Shown here: piece by piece, positions 43,435-56,781 of the stretch
How positions within the stretch are numbered: position 1 is the first letter of the stretch
How the letters are laid out: every line of letters begins with the position of its first letter
NCBI GenBank assembly: GCA_963575745.1
Contig: CAUYUJ010006336.1
Coordinates: forward strand, 18,501 to 82,500
Direction of reading: 5' to 3'
Source: Prorocentrum cordatum
Taxonomy: Eukaryota > Sar > Dinophyceae > Prorocentrales > Prorocentraceae
Length of the DNA stretch: 64,000 nucleotides
The notes under the pieces: generated by a model
The model's database searches: none
The model's input: the letters and a program-made list of their open reading frames with translations, nothing else
What the model was told of the DNA's origin: nothing
Translations under genes and position numbers: made by a program

Positions 43435-44777
43435 TTTAATCCCCATTCAGACTGCACCGTCCTGACGCAAGGTACCCCCACTTCCGAAACACCATTCTTT
43501 CGAAGCGCGCCCTGTGCGTCGTCGCAGCAATGGACGCGATCACACCATTCATTGACTCATCAATGTAGGTGTGGTAGAAGTGCGGTGAACCTTTCACACG
43601 TATCATCTCAGTGAGATGTCTAAATAAATGGTGTTTCGGCAGCATTGGTACGCCTCCCAACTCAGCCAGATTGCAATGCATTGCTGCGAACGCTTCCAAA
43701 TCATCACACACATTAGGCGGTACTTTGCGAGGCTGCTTCTCCAGAAGATCGTACCACTTCTCTAAAGCAAGGCCAGCCTGAAGCAACGTGTTTGATTTCT
43801 CTCTGTCTGCACATTTCCCTATGAACTTGCCCAGCAACCAAACAGAAAATAAGAATAACCACTTCGTCTCTGCGGCCTTCGTGCTGATCGTTGGGGAATG
43901 TTTTTCGCCGATCATCCCGTGGGTGATGTTTCCCACTCGTGTCAACTGGCTTTCAGTGATCCCTCGCCGATCCCTCTCTTGTGGGTACCAGTCCACCAAC
44001 AGAATCATGATGTTTTGGAGGCCGATAGAAACCAGATCGTCCTGAGTGGTCGCCCGAAGATCGAACACGTTGTTTAGTAACAGCAGCCAGAAAACACTGC
44101 CAACATAGACCTTCATGATTCCAAGGTGGATGCAATGCATCTCGTCGATGCTGAATGTCGTAATATGGATTCCCAACGATGCATCGAGCAATGGATTACG
44201 ATGGTACACCCGCGCATTTTCTCGTGGCCTCCAAAAGCACACAAGCTGGGGCTGCGCATCTAGGCCACTAAGTTTATCAAAGTCCATTGTATCTGTCATT
44301 GGCCACGTTGCCACAAGACGATCATTTTTTTTTAAGCCCAACGCTGGGATGTCATGTGAAAGGGCCCTCCCTTTATGCTTTTTCTTGAATTCTAATCTCC
44401 ATCTGATAGTTCTGTGTGCTTCGTCTGAGTCCAAGATAACCCAATGCTCGTGGCTCTGACATTCTTTGTCGTAATTATTCGGCCCGTGCGGCAGTAAAGG
44501 ATTCCGAAGATCGTGGTCCCTAAGTTCTGATTGGGGGCAGCTGCAAAAAAGGCACGGAGCAGTGTTATGGGCGCAAGTCGGCAGGCCCATGCCCGTGCTC
44601 AGCTCGGGCCAATCGGCCTTGATATCCACAACCACTGCGCGAAAGCCAAGTTCCTGCCCGATCGTTGTTTTCAACGTTTCTATTTTATACCGTCCATCCC
44701 ATCACCTCTGCTCTCACCCCGAAAACACCTTCCCTCTTTCCCCGTTTATCATCCTGTACCTCCTCTATGTTCCCCCC

Positions 44778-44804
44778 ACATATATATATATATATATATA
44801 TATT
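44778..44804. repeat. (TA)n microsatellite in the GA-AG intron
   Basis: Twelve TA units in the intron of the transposase-like gene; GTATATAGA-type repeats follow at 44995-45060. Confidence 0.9.
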
Positions 44805-46194
44805 TACAGATTCCCGCTGCGCTACTTCCGTTCTCCGTTTCCTGTCCTTCGTTATCGCCCGTATCGTCCCTTGGCTTTCGCAGCACTCTCCAATGGCACA
44901 TTGGATTGGCCTTGGATGGTCGCTCGGGGCAGACGAGGCGCCCTGCGGAGCTGAAAGCGGAGCGCGAGCTCCCAGAGGGGGAGGGGGAGTTGTATACATA
45001 TAGATATGTGTGTATATAGACATATAAACATATCTCTATGTACACCAATCTGTACAAAACATACATATTCACAAATGAGAGAAGGAGGAGGAGGCGGAAG
45101 GGATTGGGTAGTGCCTCACGCACACCCCTTGAAGCGAACACCGTAATTCTCCGCCTGCCTTTCTCGTGCTCTGCGTATCCACTCGCTGCTGCAATCCCCG
45201 CCGCTCCTGTCCAGATCTTTGACTTCGCTTTGAGTCGGACTCCAGCCACGAAGACCCGTCGTGGCGCACGCTTGGAAATACCCCGTTCGCCAGTGCAGAT
45301 ATGCTCCAATGCAACATGGTATAAACGGCATGCGTCGAACAATAGTGGCTGCACCCACAGTCGCACAACTCGCTTGTCCGTAACAACGCATAAAAGGTGC
45401 CGCTTGCCAGAGCTCAAGAGATGACAGCTAATGCTGAGAAAGCTTTCAGACTTAGTATATGGTGTCTTATCTGTATATAGTGCGATCGGTAATGTTTTCA
45501 ATCTGTCTTCTCCCGATAGCTGTTTGACAACGTCGTGCTGTTCGTATGCGTCTATCCATTCAGCATCTCGCACGTTGTTTGCCCAGTCAGTCATTATTGA
45601 AGGGCTCTTCGAAATCTCATCGAACAACACTTCGTGCGGGGGCAGTGCATTCACGATCTTTGGGCCGCGCTCTACTTCCCCCCTTACCTGGCCAGGCACA
45701 GGAAAAGAATATAGCATGTCGTCATATTGTGCAAACTCTAATGCAGCATCTAGTTTCCTCTGGAAGTGCCCTGTCTGCGACGTTGGAGGTAGCTTGTATT
45801 TGAATGCTTCCTCTACTCCGCAATGATATGCATACTCACATAAAACACATACAGAGCGTGCAGAAATACGTTTTCCTGTGAGGTAGTGGTCAAGCAACTC
45901 CTCGATAAACAAATGTCCATACTCCTTTGCTTTGGCTTTCTTTGCTTCTTCACTTGGGTCTTGCTTCCATTCGGGCAGCTCCCACGGCCGAGGGGGTGAC
46001 AAACCGCGTTTGGGCATCCCGCGAAAGCTCGATCTAAAACGCCTAGGCGCGAAACCCAAACCACAGCATTGCGTGCGTCAAACTGTAACTGCTGCTTTTA
46101 AAATCTGTGTTTGATGTCTAATTTAATGTGTTGTTGTGTATGCAACCTTGTGATGGCTTCGAGCAGTCGCACGCACTGCCGAACTCACGCTGGG

Positions 46195-46562
46195 CAAAGG
46201 AAGTGGGCATCAGAGGGAAGGGATGGGATGCAAGGTCGGGGGTGAGTTGATTCAAAGAAGAAGAAGAAGAAAAAGAAGAAGAAGAAGAAGAAGAAGCAAG
46301 ACTGCTATACTTGTCCTCGCCGTCGCTCGGACGTCCATTTCCCGTGCATTTTTCGGTTTCGTACGTTTTTTTTTTCCGTCTGATGATCCAGGATGCTCCT
46401 CGCTGGTCCCCCCGAGAAAAAAACGCACACGTCCGAGCGATGCCAAGTGTCTACTGACCAAATCGTGCACCGCAGGCCTGTTGGGACAACGAAGTGGGCA
46501 TAAGAGGGAAGGGAAGGAATGCAAGGTCGGGGGTGAGTTGGTCCAAATAAGGAGAAAGAATG
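46195..46562. repeat. Direct repeats flanking an F1 element
   Basis: GAAGTGGGCATCAGAGGGAA...GGATGCAAGGTCGGGGGTGA (46199-46248) recurs as GAAGTGGGCATAAGAGGGAA...GAATGCAAGGTCGGGGGTGA (46491-46540). The F1 element 46323-46440 lies between them. Confidence 0.72.
46323..46440. mobile_element. Inverted-repeat element family F1, copy 1 (118 bp)
   Basis: Starts TCGCTCGGACGT and ends ACGTCCGAGCGA, a perfect 12-bp inverted repeat. The interior, including TTTTCGGTTTCGT and GATGATCCAGG, is shared with the copy at 53328-53445, which has exactly the same length. Confidence 0.85.
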
Positions 46563-47320
46563 CCATTGTGTACTGATCAGAGCGTGCACCGTACGCCTGT
46601 CTCTGTCAAGCGTAGCGTGGCCCGTGGGATTTCCCTCACAGGCGCTTCGCCACTAGAACTAGCATTATCTCTCCGACTGAGCAGTGGCAAGGCTTCTGAA
46701 ATAAGTGTCTCATCCTTGACCGCAGGGAGGGGGCGGAGCGACTTCTTTGCGAGGGGCATGGGGAAGTGTGGGTGGTCATGGGAAACACAAGAAGCCTCAG
46801 AACGTTGCCAGATCAACACGAGCTCGCCCTTAACTCTGGGCGTAACAAAAATGCAGAGAACCAGCGCCCCATCTCAGCACCACCATCGGCCCCTGTCGAA
46901 TGATCAACGCCTCTAGCCCCATCAACTTCCGAGGGCGAGGGTAAAGAAGGGATCGACGCATGCATCGGGTGAACGGGAGGGAAACAGGGGGGGGATGGAG
47001 GGAGCAGGGGAGGGGAAACAAGGTGGAGCGACGTCGAGGAACACGGAAAGTGGGAGGACCCCAATCTGCACCAGAGCGGTACCGGAGCGGCCCCGGAGCG
47101 CACCAGCTGCTCCGGAGCCCCCTCCGGAGCTCCCTCCGAGGCTCACCAGAGTTCATCGGAGTTCATCGGAGTTCATCGGTAGTTCATCGGTAGTTCATCG
47201 GTAGTTCATCGCTGTTGTTTTTTATGTTTTTCATATATATATATATATATATATATGGTTTTGCGCCTGGTTTTGCGCCTGTTTCATTGGAGTTCATTGG
47301 GTCCGGAGTTCATCGGTAGT
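46563..47320. other. No gene seen; GTTCATCGG repeats at 47150-47212
   Basis: Short 10-11-bp units GGAGTTCATC/GGTAGTTCATC repeat at 47150-47212, followed by (TA)n at 47232-47257 and a second patch at 47286-47330. The rest shows no supportable exon. Confidence 0.5.
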
Positions 47321-50300
47321 TCATCGGTGGTGTTTTTGGGTTGGCCCCCGAGGATCCGCGGCGATTTCTACGAGATCACGAATGATTTGTGCCATCATTA
47401 TGGACCCAGTAAGTATTTTCTTAATCGATGGCTGTCGTCCCTGGGGGGGCCGTGCAATGGGGGGCTGAAAATGCTGATCTCTGCTGGATTGACTGGTCTG
47501 CTGCATGCTGAACCCTGCTGCGCGACCCTGACTGCACCTACTTCTTGGCCCACTTGTTGTTCAACGAGTGCTGCTCGTTGATCATCTGATTCAGCGAGAT
47601 CAGCTGGTCCACGGGCTTGGTCATCCTGCCCGCTCCCCATACACCAGCTTGCGCCAGACGAGCGATGAGGGGTGGGGGAAGAGTGGAGGGACAGGGAGGA
47701 TGAAGGGTTGCAGGGAAGAATCAAGTTGAGGAGAAGGGGGATCAGGATGAAACGCAGGAGACAGAGGACAATCGAGGAGGAGATCTGAGGAGTTTGAACC
47801 GCAATCAAGCCCTGGGCCCTTGGAAAATACATTGCCCCTCTCTCCCTCCAGACTCTCACGCTCTCTCCTTTTCTCTCTTTCTCGCGCTCTCTGCTTCGTG
47901 ATGGCTGCCAGCCAGCTCCCCTGCTATCCTCTCGACGATAAGCGTGTACTCATGGATGAGGTCCGTCGCTCTGATGTCCTTCTTGAGGTTGGATGGGGTC
48001 TCGATGCACATGCGGACGAAGAAGTCCGTGCGGCTACCCATCGCCTCGTCGACTTTCTTCTGCAAGGACTTGGCCCAGTCGTCTGGGTGCACCTCCCTCT
48101 CCCACATTGTCAGAGCAAGCGAATGAGCCGCCGAGCCGCCGCTGTCGCCGCCGCTGTCGCCGTCGCCGTCGCCGTTGCCGTCGCCGTCGCCATCGCCATC
48201 GCCATCGCCATGGTCGTCCCTTCCCACCGCCATCCCCCCCACCTTCAGCCACTTCCACTCAGGCATGGTGTCCATCGCGCTCAGGAACGTAGTGGCGCAG
48301 TTCATCGCCGTCTGGTAGGTCGTCAGCACCGTCTTGGCCTTGGTCTCGGCTGCCTTGATGCGCGCCAGCTCCTCCTTCTTCGTCTTCTGCTCCTCGGTGG
48401 CCTCCTTACCATCATCAGGACGCTGGCCCTCCGCCTGTTCGAGGATGCCAGCCATGCACCTACACCGATCCTGGCCAGCCCAATCCTGAGCGCAGGATCG
48501 ACCGATCCTGGGATCAGGATTGACCTGGCCAGCTTTTGTGTGGGCGCATGGTTGGCGGCTCGTACCTTGCGCTTGGCCTTCCCCTTGCGCTTCGGCGCAG
48601 CTGCCTCGCCGATCGATGCCGCTGGAGCTGCGCCCTCGCTCGATGCCGCTGGAGCTGCGCCGCCGCACGATGCCGCTGGAGCTGCCTCGCCGCTCGATGC
48701 CGCTGGAGCTGCCTCGCCTCTCGATGCAGCTGGAGCTGCGCCGCCGCTCGATGCTGCTGGAGCTGCGCCGCCGCCCGATGCGGCCGCGGCGGCGCCGCTG
48801 CTCTCGCCCCGCTGGCGCTTGCGGTCCTGCTTTTGGAAAGACGGGGGGGAGGGGGACCCGTGGAGTTCTTGGGGTTGGGTGCGTTGAGGTGGCAGTTCTT
48901 CTCCCTCCTAAGGGAGGGGAGGAGGCGAACGATGATGAGGAGGAGAAGGAGGACGAAGAGGAGGATAAGGGAGGAGGAGGAGGAGGAGGAGGAGGAGGAG
49001 GAAGAAGAGGAGGAGGAGGAGGAAGAGGAGTGGGAGGGGGAGAGGGAGAGGGAGAGGTGAGAGGAACATGATGAGGAGGGAGAGGTTGAACACGTCCCAG
49101 TCCCCTTCATGCTGCTGGTCATCCCTCTCTCGTTTCTATTCTCTCTCCTGATCCTCCACTTCCTCCTCCTTACCTTGCCCCCTGCGCTCCTCCGCCTGCT
49201 CGAGTAGCGCCACCTCCAGGGCCTGCGCGTCCAGGCCGCGCTTGGCCCACGCGCGCGTGCCCGCGCCCACTCCATGGACCTGGGCTGAAGTGGAGGAGGG
49301 GGGGTTGGAGGAGGAGGAGGAGGAGGGGGAGGAGGAGGAGGAGGAGGAGGCGGCGGAAGAGAAGGAGATGCGGAGGATGAGGAGGAGGAGGAGGAGCAGG
49401 AGGAGGACCAGGAACAAGAGAAGAGGGAGGCTGAGTCGCCAGCGACCATTGGAGGATGAGGAGGAGGAGGAGGAGGAGGAAGAGACGGATGAGACATCGA
49501 GGACGATTCTGATTACGATGATGTTATTGATGCTGATGATGCTGCTGACGCGGATGCTGTTGGTAATGAGGCTGTTGGTGACGGTGATGATGATGCCGAT
49601 GTTGATGATACTGATGATACTGATGATGGTGATGCTGATGATGTTGGTGATGCTGACTATGAAGATGGTTCGACCGATTATGTTGATCATGCGGATGATG
49701 ATGTTGCGATTGATGATGATGATGCTGATGATGATGATGATGCTGATGATGATGATGATGATGCAGATGCTGTTGGGTATGCTAATGATGATGCTGATGC
49801 TGATGGTGATGTCGACGCTACTGGTGATGTTGCTTAAGATGATGCTGCTGATGATGATGCTGATGACGATGCTGCTGCTGTTGGTGATGATGATGACACT
49901 GCTGCTGATGCGGACGAGGATGATGCTGATGTTGCTGATGGTGGCGACGATGCTGGTGTTGCTGATGTGGCTGGTGGTGATGACGATGAGGAGGAGGAGG
50001 TGGAGCAGCAGCAGCACTGCTTGTATCGAACGAGGAGGATGAGCGGCAGGGAAGCAGATCGATCCCAATGACCTCCTGGGATCCCAACGCACGCACGCTC
50101 TGGATGGACTCGCCGATCACAACCTCCAGCGAGTCCGCAGGCGCCAGCTCGGCGTACTGCGTCCACGCGCGCTCCATCTCCTCGCGCTTGCCGACCTCGA
50201 GGTAGAGGTAGCGCATGCGCTTGGCCATGGCGTCCCACCTGCACCAGTCACCGCCCATCTTGATGCAGCTCTCCACGTAGTTCTGGGCGGCCACGATGTT

Positions 50301-53300
50301 GCTGGGGTCGTCGTAGCCGCCCTCCTCCTGCCCGCCCTCCGTTCGAACTCACAGCGAGCGTGACCGTGCAGAAAGAATTGACCCAGCACCACTGACCACG
50401 TACACGACGTTTGCCGAGGGCATTGGGGGAGGCTTGATGACTTAGAACAACACATGGATTAGGAGGAAGCGAAGGAGGAGGAGGAGGAGGAGGATGAGGA
50501 TGAGGAGGAGGATGAGGAGGGTGAGGAGGAGGAGGAGGAGGAGGGAGGAGGTGGAGGAGGAACGTATGGAGAACGCGGGGGAACTGTAGGAGCATGCGAA
50601 GGCGTATGCCATGCCAGATGTGCGCATCACTCGCCCCCCCATGGTGCCCACCTGCACGATCCTCGAGAAGCTCCTGTAGACCCCGTGCTCGCTCGTCACC
50701 TCCCGCCACAATGATCGGCGCGAGACTGCGAGAGAGAGGGGACAATTAGAGAGAGAGGGAGAGAGGGCACAATGATAGGCAGAGATCAGCGAACCACTGA
50801 AACAGAGAGATGAAACTAGAACGCCACACCAGAGAGAGAGAGAGAGGGAGAGAGACAGAGAGAGAGGGAGAGCGGGACCAACCAAACATACGGTTCCAGA
50901 CACATTGACGTAGAGCGAACATGCCCCCCCCCCCCACTTTGCGGTAGCAGTCGGTCTTCGAGAATTGCTCCTTCACCTTTTTGAGCTTCTTCTCGGCCCA
51001 CTCCTTCCTGAACTGGGCCTTCGCCTGGACACCGTTCCCGACTGCTGCCAATGCCTGCGGTGGGCGGCCCTCCCCCAGTCCCGACCCAATGTACACCCCT
51101 TCGTCTTGGCTAAGACAGGCAGGGTGTATGGTTTTACATGGTTTCGACACTAACATGTTTAATCATCGGTGCCTTTGCCAACTCGGGGTCGGCTTTCACC
51201 GCTCTCTCGAACTGCTGCGACACTGGCGTTCTCGTCTTCACCCCGTTTTTGATGGCCTCCTCCAGCTGTTTGATCAAGCCGTGGTCGGCGCCAGCCATCT
51301 GTTGTGCTGCATGTTTTTTCAGTTCTTGTTCACCCCGTTGTTGCAGCATCAACTCCAGCTGCTGGATGCGGCCCATCAGCCCTTGCTGGTCACCAGCGTT
51401 CTCCGTGGGGGGCTCTGCTTTGACCTGCACGAGGCCGCTGCTGTCGTTGGTGCTGTTGTGGCTGTCCACCTAACAAGGTTATGCACTGTGATTGTCACAT
51501 CGTTGCCGCTACCGTCGTCGTCGTCATCTTCAGCATCGGTATTGTCATCTGGCTATCCACCTCCCTCCTCATCATTTTCCTCTCCTACGCGGCACGGCCC
51601 ACCGTGTTCGCAACTGAAGCACTGTCGACCTGCATGGCGGCGGTCCCCGTGTCCGTAGCTGGCTTCTCGGCCTCCGTTTCGGCGTTCCCCGTGTGGTCAT
51701 CCTCTCCGTTCCCCGTGTGGTCATCGGCTCCGAGTTGGCTCTCTTTGTGGTATGGGCGCGTGCTTGGCGACATTCGCAACTGTTCGCTGGAGCTGCCTGG
51801 AAGACACCAGCCAACGCGGGCGTAGAGACGCCTGCGCTCGTCTGGATCGTCGGGCATACGATCTGGCAGGGGCGACAACCCGCTCCCATTGGACGCCCCT
51901 TGCTGCTCGGGCGCCGCTGGGGCGGGCGTTGCCTCGGGCTGTGGCTCTGGCTGGTGCGTCGCTGGGGCGGGCGTTGCCTCGGGCTGTGGCTCTGGCTGGT
52001 GAGCACCCGCTGGCTGGCTGCCCTCACTGGAGGAAACGTGCACGAGCTGGCTGGCGGGCGCCGCGTGCGCCTGCTCGGACTGGTTCTGGGAGGGCGGGTC
52101 GCCCTCGCGGTGCACGGCCAGGGCGTGATGGAATTTGGACTCGTGCATCGGGGTGCGTTGGTCTGCAGGGCCCATGGCGTCATCCACCAACGTCTGCGTG
52201 TGCTTGGTCACGGAGGTCTCGGCGTCGATCTGCGTTTCAGGCCCTGGCTGGCCCGTTGGGATGTCGATGTCGCCACCGTCGTTGGCGGCGGCCACAGGCG
52301 CTGGATGGGCGTACTGGGAGAGCGGCGCCTCTATGGGAGGTCGAGGCGAGACGGAGGAGGAGGGTAATGATTACAAGGGGGGATGGGGGCAAGGGCGGAA
52401 GTGCATCGTATTCCTCCTCACCGACGTCAAGCGCAGACTCACAGTCCGAGTTTAGACCGATCGCGAACGTTCGAAAGGTCAGCGTGGAGAAATTCGAAGC
52501 AACATCGAAGATGAGAGAACTGTCGCTCTCCTTTCTCTCCTAGGATGCCAGTGGCGGGGGTGGTGGGGGGGGGCAGGTGGGGATATAATATTGAGCACAC
52601 ATAGAACGGAGAGGCACTTCGGACCCCAGGGAATCCTCGTCATCGGAATCATGCAACTCGATCACCTGCTGTTCGGCCTGGCTTGCTGACAGCCTCATCG
52701 CCTCAGCGACTTGCTCGTCACCGCCGTAGTCCCCCTCAGCGAACACCCCTTGAAAGTTCCCGTCGCCGTCCATCTTGCGACCACGACCACGAAACGCCAC
52801 GAAGGTTGTGTCCCCAGTCGGCGGCATGCCGCTACCGACGCCGCTAGGGAACGACATGAATCTGACCTTCTAGTGATATGGAACCCTACTTGTAGTGGTA
52901 TGTGGACCCAGCTCGACCAGCGCTGCTCGGGCCGAGTCGTTCTCGAGGTGTAGGTGGAGGTGGATGAGGAGGAACGGGAGGAGGAGAAGGAGGAGGGAGA
53001 GGAGGAGGAGGAGGATGGGAACGAGGAGGGGGAAGCTTGGGATGGGGGCGGGTATATATGAGCAGACGGATTGATTGGGGCTGCTCGGTGCATTCGGACA
53101 TCGTCTCTAGGACATCGGGACGATCGGATGGACATCTTTTCTAGGGCATCGGGACGTCCCTATGACATCGGGACATCGTCTCTAGGACATCGGGGCATCG
53201 GGACGATCGGATGGATCGTTCTAGGACATCGTGTCTAGATGGGCTGCGTCGGGGCATTTCTCTTGTACGTGTCCGTCCCCGGTGCCTCCGCCCAGTCTTG

Positions 53301-56300
53301 CCCATTGTCTTGATCCCCATCCCCCCGTCGCTCGGACGTCCATTGTCTGTGTTTTGTTCGGTTTCGTGCGTTGCTTTGTATTTCGCAGGATGATCCAGGG
53401 TGCTCCTTAATAATTCCCGTCGGGAAAGTGCACACGTCCGAGCGATACCAAGCCATGCCCATGTTCACTCCTCCTTACTAGCGAAACTGGTGTGGTCCCT
53501 GCCAATGCCTCCTTTCCTTGCTCCTGGTCCTCCTCCTCTCCATCCTCCTCCTGGGCAGTTCGTCTGTCCATCATTTCTCTGCAGCTCATAACTGCAATGC
53601 AGTGCTGGTGCGGCACACGCCGCGGCAGCGTCAGTCTGACGCTGACTGATCACGGACACCACGGGGACCGTCAGCTTGGCCACCTCCCCTCCGCCATTAT
53701 AGATGTGGGCCGTTGGAAACTGCGGGGCTAAGGATTAGAGGCAAGGGCCAGCGGCAACTTGGAGGGTGCGCGTAGAACGCGCGGGTGATTCGCAACATGA
53801 GGGTAGGGAGGAGGACTAGCGCGAGGGCGGGAGAGGCAGGGCCAGGGGTGAGGCGGAGGACCAGCAGAACAGAGAGAAACAGGAGGAGGCTCTGGCTACT
53901 GGCCAGGGCGAATACCACCTGGGCAAGAAATCAAAACGACGAGGGAAACATGCGCCAAGTATGATAAGTGCAAAACCTGTGTAAACATACAGAACGGTGT
54001 AAACACACAATGCAAGTACGATCAATGCTGTCCCACCAGGTGCGTCCGCAGGTACACACTTCTCGATAAGCTCGTCCCGCAACTTGTACATGCCGTCGGA
54101 GTCCACTTTGCCTGCCAGCATTTTAAATCAGCCGTCTCCCTGCTTCCGTCTTCCATTCAAGCCCCCTATCTCCATCCCCCGCTCCCTCCTCTTACTCGCT
54201 CTCTCTCTCTCTCTCTCTCTTATGTTGTTTGTTACATGTCTCTATCTCGTTCTCGCTCTCTCCTTCTCTCCCACTCTGCCTCGCCCTGTTCGGTTTTGAC
54301 TTATGCTTCCTTCCATCTCTGTACCTCCCGTTGCCCCCCCCTCTTCCCCACTCGCCTCCAAATCTCCTCCCGCCTCGTCGCACTTCATCGCACTTCATTG
54401 CACTTCATTGGCGAGTTCATCGCTGCTCTCCCTGATCCCGCCCTGCATCGCTCTCAGCGCGTGGCCTTCACAATACTGTTTGCAAACCTCGACGATGATC
54501 TTTTCGGCCAACTCCTCCGTAATCCTGTCCCTGATGGTGATCTGGCAGATCTGCTTCCATTTCTCGCCAGGCGCGTCGACCTTCTCCTGCAGCACATAGA
54601 TATCGTTCCTGTCCTCGGGGCGGGGCGGCTGTAGAGGTGGGGCGACGGAGTCAGAGGGAGCTCCCTCATCGCCCTTGTCCTCACCCCTCCCCCAGGGGAG
54701 GGGTGAGGGCATGAGCGACGAGGGATGAGTGAGAAAGAAGGAAGGAGGAGTTGGCGATGAGGAGCGAGGGGATGGGCGGGCCGAATAAGGAGGAATGTGT
54801 GATGAGGGGTGAGGAATGAAGGGAGAGAGATCACTGAGGACTGTGAATGGGGGAGGCCTGGCGAGTGAAAGCAGCAGAAGTACGAGGACAACAATTACTG
54901 TCCTTCTGAGGCTTCAGTTTCGCTTCCACTTTCTTTTTCCCGTCAGGCGTCATCCCTTCACTGACTGGTGGAACTCGGCCCGTCCCGCTTGCTTTCACTT
55001 TCTGCACCTCTGCTAAGTCGTCCGGTGTCATGCTTTCCACTCGAACCCACTCATCGCCAAACAGTGCCCTCACCTCACCCTCGATAGTCGAAGTATCAAA
55101 TTCATTGCTGTAGATTGGTGCCGTTTTTTTGCCTTTCGAGTTCTCATTTCGCATGTACGCCATGCCTTTATCCTTGCACCACTTTGCTGTCTTGTCCTGT
55201 TTGGCTGCCTTGTCCTTGCTCGTCTCTGTTGCTGTGGCATGGGCTGCTGGCTCTGAACTGGCTGCTGCCGAACCTGCTGTTGCTGCTGCTGCTGCTGCTG
55301 CTGGTGCTGCTGCTGGTGCTGCTGCTGCTGCTGCTGCTGCTGCTTGTGGGGCCTCGACTGCTGCGATGCCTGCTGCCCCTTGTACAGCAGCCTCCTGCCC
55401 TGGGTCCAGCCTCATCCTCTTCACCGTCTCCTCAGGCGTTCTTTCGGGGTGCCTCGGTGACATGCCAAACGAATATGCAGCGTCGAACCCGCCGCCCTCG
55501 ATCTCGTCGAATCCATCATCACCGCCATCACAGGACTCGAACTTATTCCTATCATATCCAAACAGCGGCCCTGGACCAGCGGTCTGCTCATCTTTTGGTT
55601 CTGTCACATGGGGGGCTATCTTTTCTGGAGTCTTTGCTTTCAGGCGTTTTGCTGGCTTCGGCCCTGCGGCATCATCATCTACTTTCGTGGCTGGCTTCTT
55701 CGCGACTGGTGCACTCTTTGCCGACGGCCTCTTACGAACTCCTGCTGGCTTCTTCTGAACTGAGCCCTCTTCCTCCTCCTCCTCCTCCTCCTTCTTTTCC
55801 TCCTCGTCCTCTTCCTCCTCTTCTTCTTGTTGTTCTATCTCCTCCGCCGCCTCGTCATCTTTCTTATCTTCATCTTTGCTCTCGTCGGCATCCTTGACCT
55901 GCTCCTGAGTCTGCTTCTCCTGGCCTCCACCTGTCTCCTCGCCGTCGAGTTCTGCTGCAGCTGGCTTCTTGACAGGCGTCATGAACGGCCGCACCCATTT
56001 CGTGTCTGGATGCCTCTTCAGAGCATCGCGGATGTGGCACAATGCGGTGCGGAGCCTGTCAGTATGAACTTCCACCCACTCGTCAACTTCCTGCCCTACC
56101 CCGTAGCGACACGTTACAGTCGGGATTGATTGGATAGGACACGCGATAGGACGCAAGACCCTTTCGAGGGCCACATTCCCATAGGAATGTAGGAGGCAGG
56201 GGTCGCGACACACAGGGCACAAGGGTACCTTTGATTGGCAGGGTCGACCTAATAATCGACCTCGACTGTATGCGAGGATTTGGGAGGACGGGATGGAGCA

Positions 56301-56746
56301 GGAGGCAGGTTAAGGAGGGCGGGGGGGATTGAGGATGAGGGGTGGATGAAGAGGGGAATGCGGACGGGCGGGACTACTTGCAACACCACCAGGCAAGTGC
56401 GCATGCATGACCCCTTTCCCCACCGTGCTAGATAGCTTCCCCAAGCCGCCAGTCTTCTTCAGGGAGTGCACCAGGCGCAATGCGTTCCTCCATATCTCGA
56501 TGGGCACCTTCTCGCCCTCAACAATCTCGCGGAGCTTTTTGAGCATGCTCTCGTGCTGCCCGCCCGAGGGGTTGCGGTGCCGACGACGACGGCGACGATA
56601 CCCCTCTTCCTCCTCCTCTTCCCCCTCATCTTCCCCCTCTTCCTCCTCTTTATTCAGGGTAGTTTCCCCGACGATCCCAGCATTATCTTTCGTGTGTCGT
56701 ATCTCCCCTTCTCTCCTTATCTCTCTTTCTCTCTCTCGCTCTTTGT

Positions 56747-56781
<35 letters not shown>

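Larger units (their letters stand above)
43150..46033 (-). pseudogene. Transposase-like gene (TNP2-like, dinoflagellate-expanded family), probably broken
   Basis: Exon A 46033-45207: PRPWELPEWKQD, GHFQRKLDAAL, PPHEVLFDEI, LPIALYTDKTPYT, GKRHLLC; then, after a one-base shift near 45390, CDCGCSHYCSTHAVYTMLHW, ALANGVFPSVRHDGSSW, SQRSGQ. Intron 45206-44654 (553 bp) starts GA, ends AG, joins in phase 0 and holds a TA microsatellite. Exon B 44653-43476: ELGFRAVVVDIKADWPEL, MGLPTCAHNTAPCLFC, IDEMHCIHLGIMKVY, MLPKHHLFRHLTEMI, RFERMVFRKW. Intron 43475-about 43266 contains an F2 element; a further exon seems to lie at 43265-43150. The order and the 'PKHH' block resemble the TNP2/CACTA transposase group distantly; the family is abundant in dinoflagellates as far as I know. 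Confidence 0.62.
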
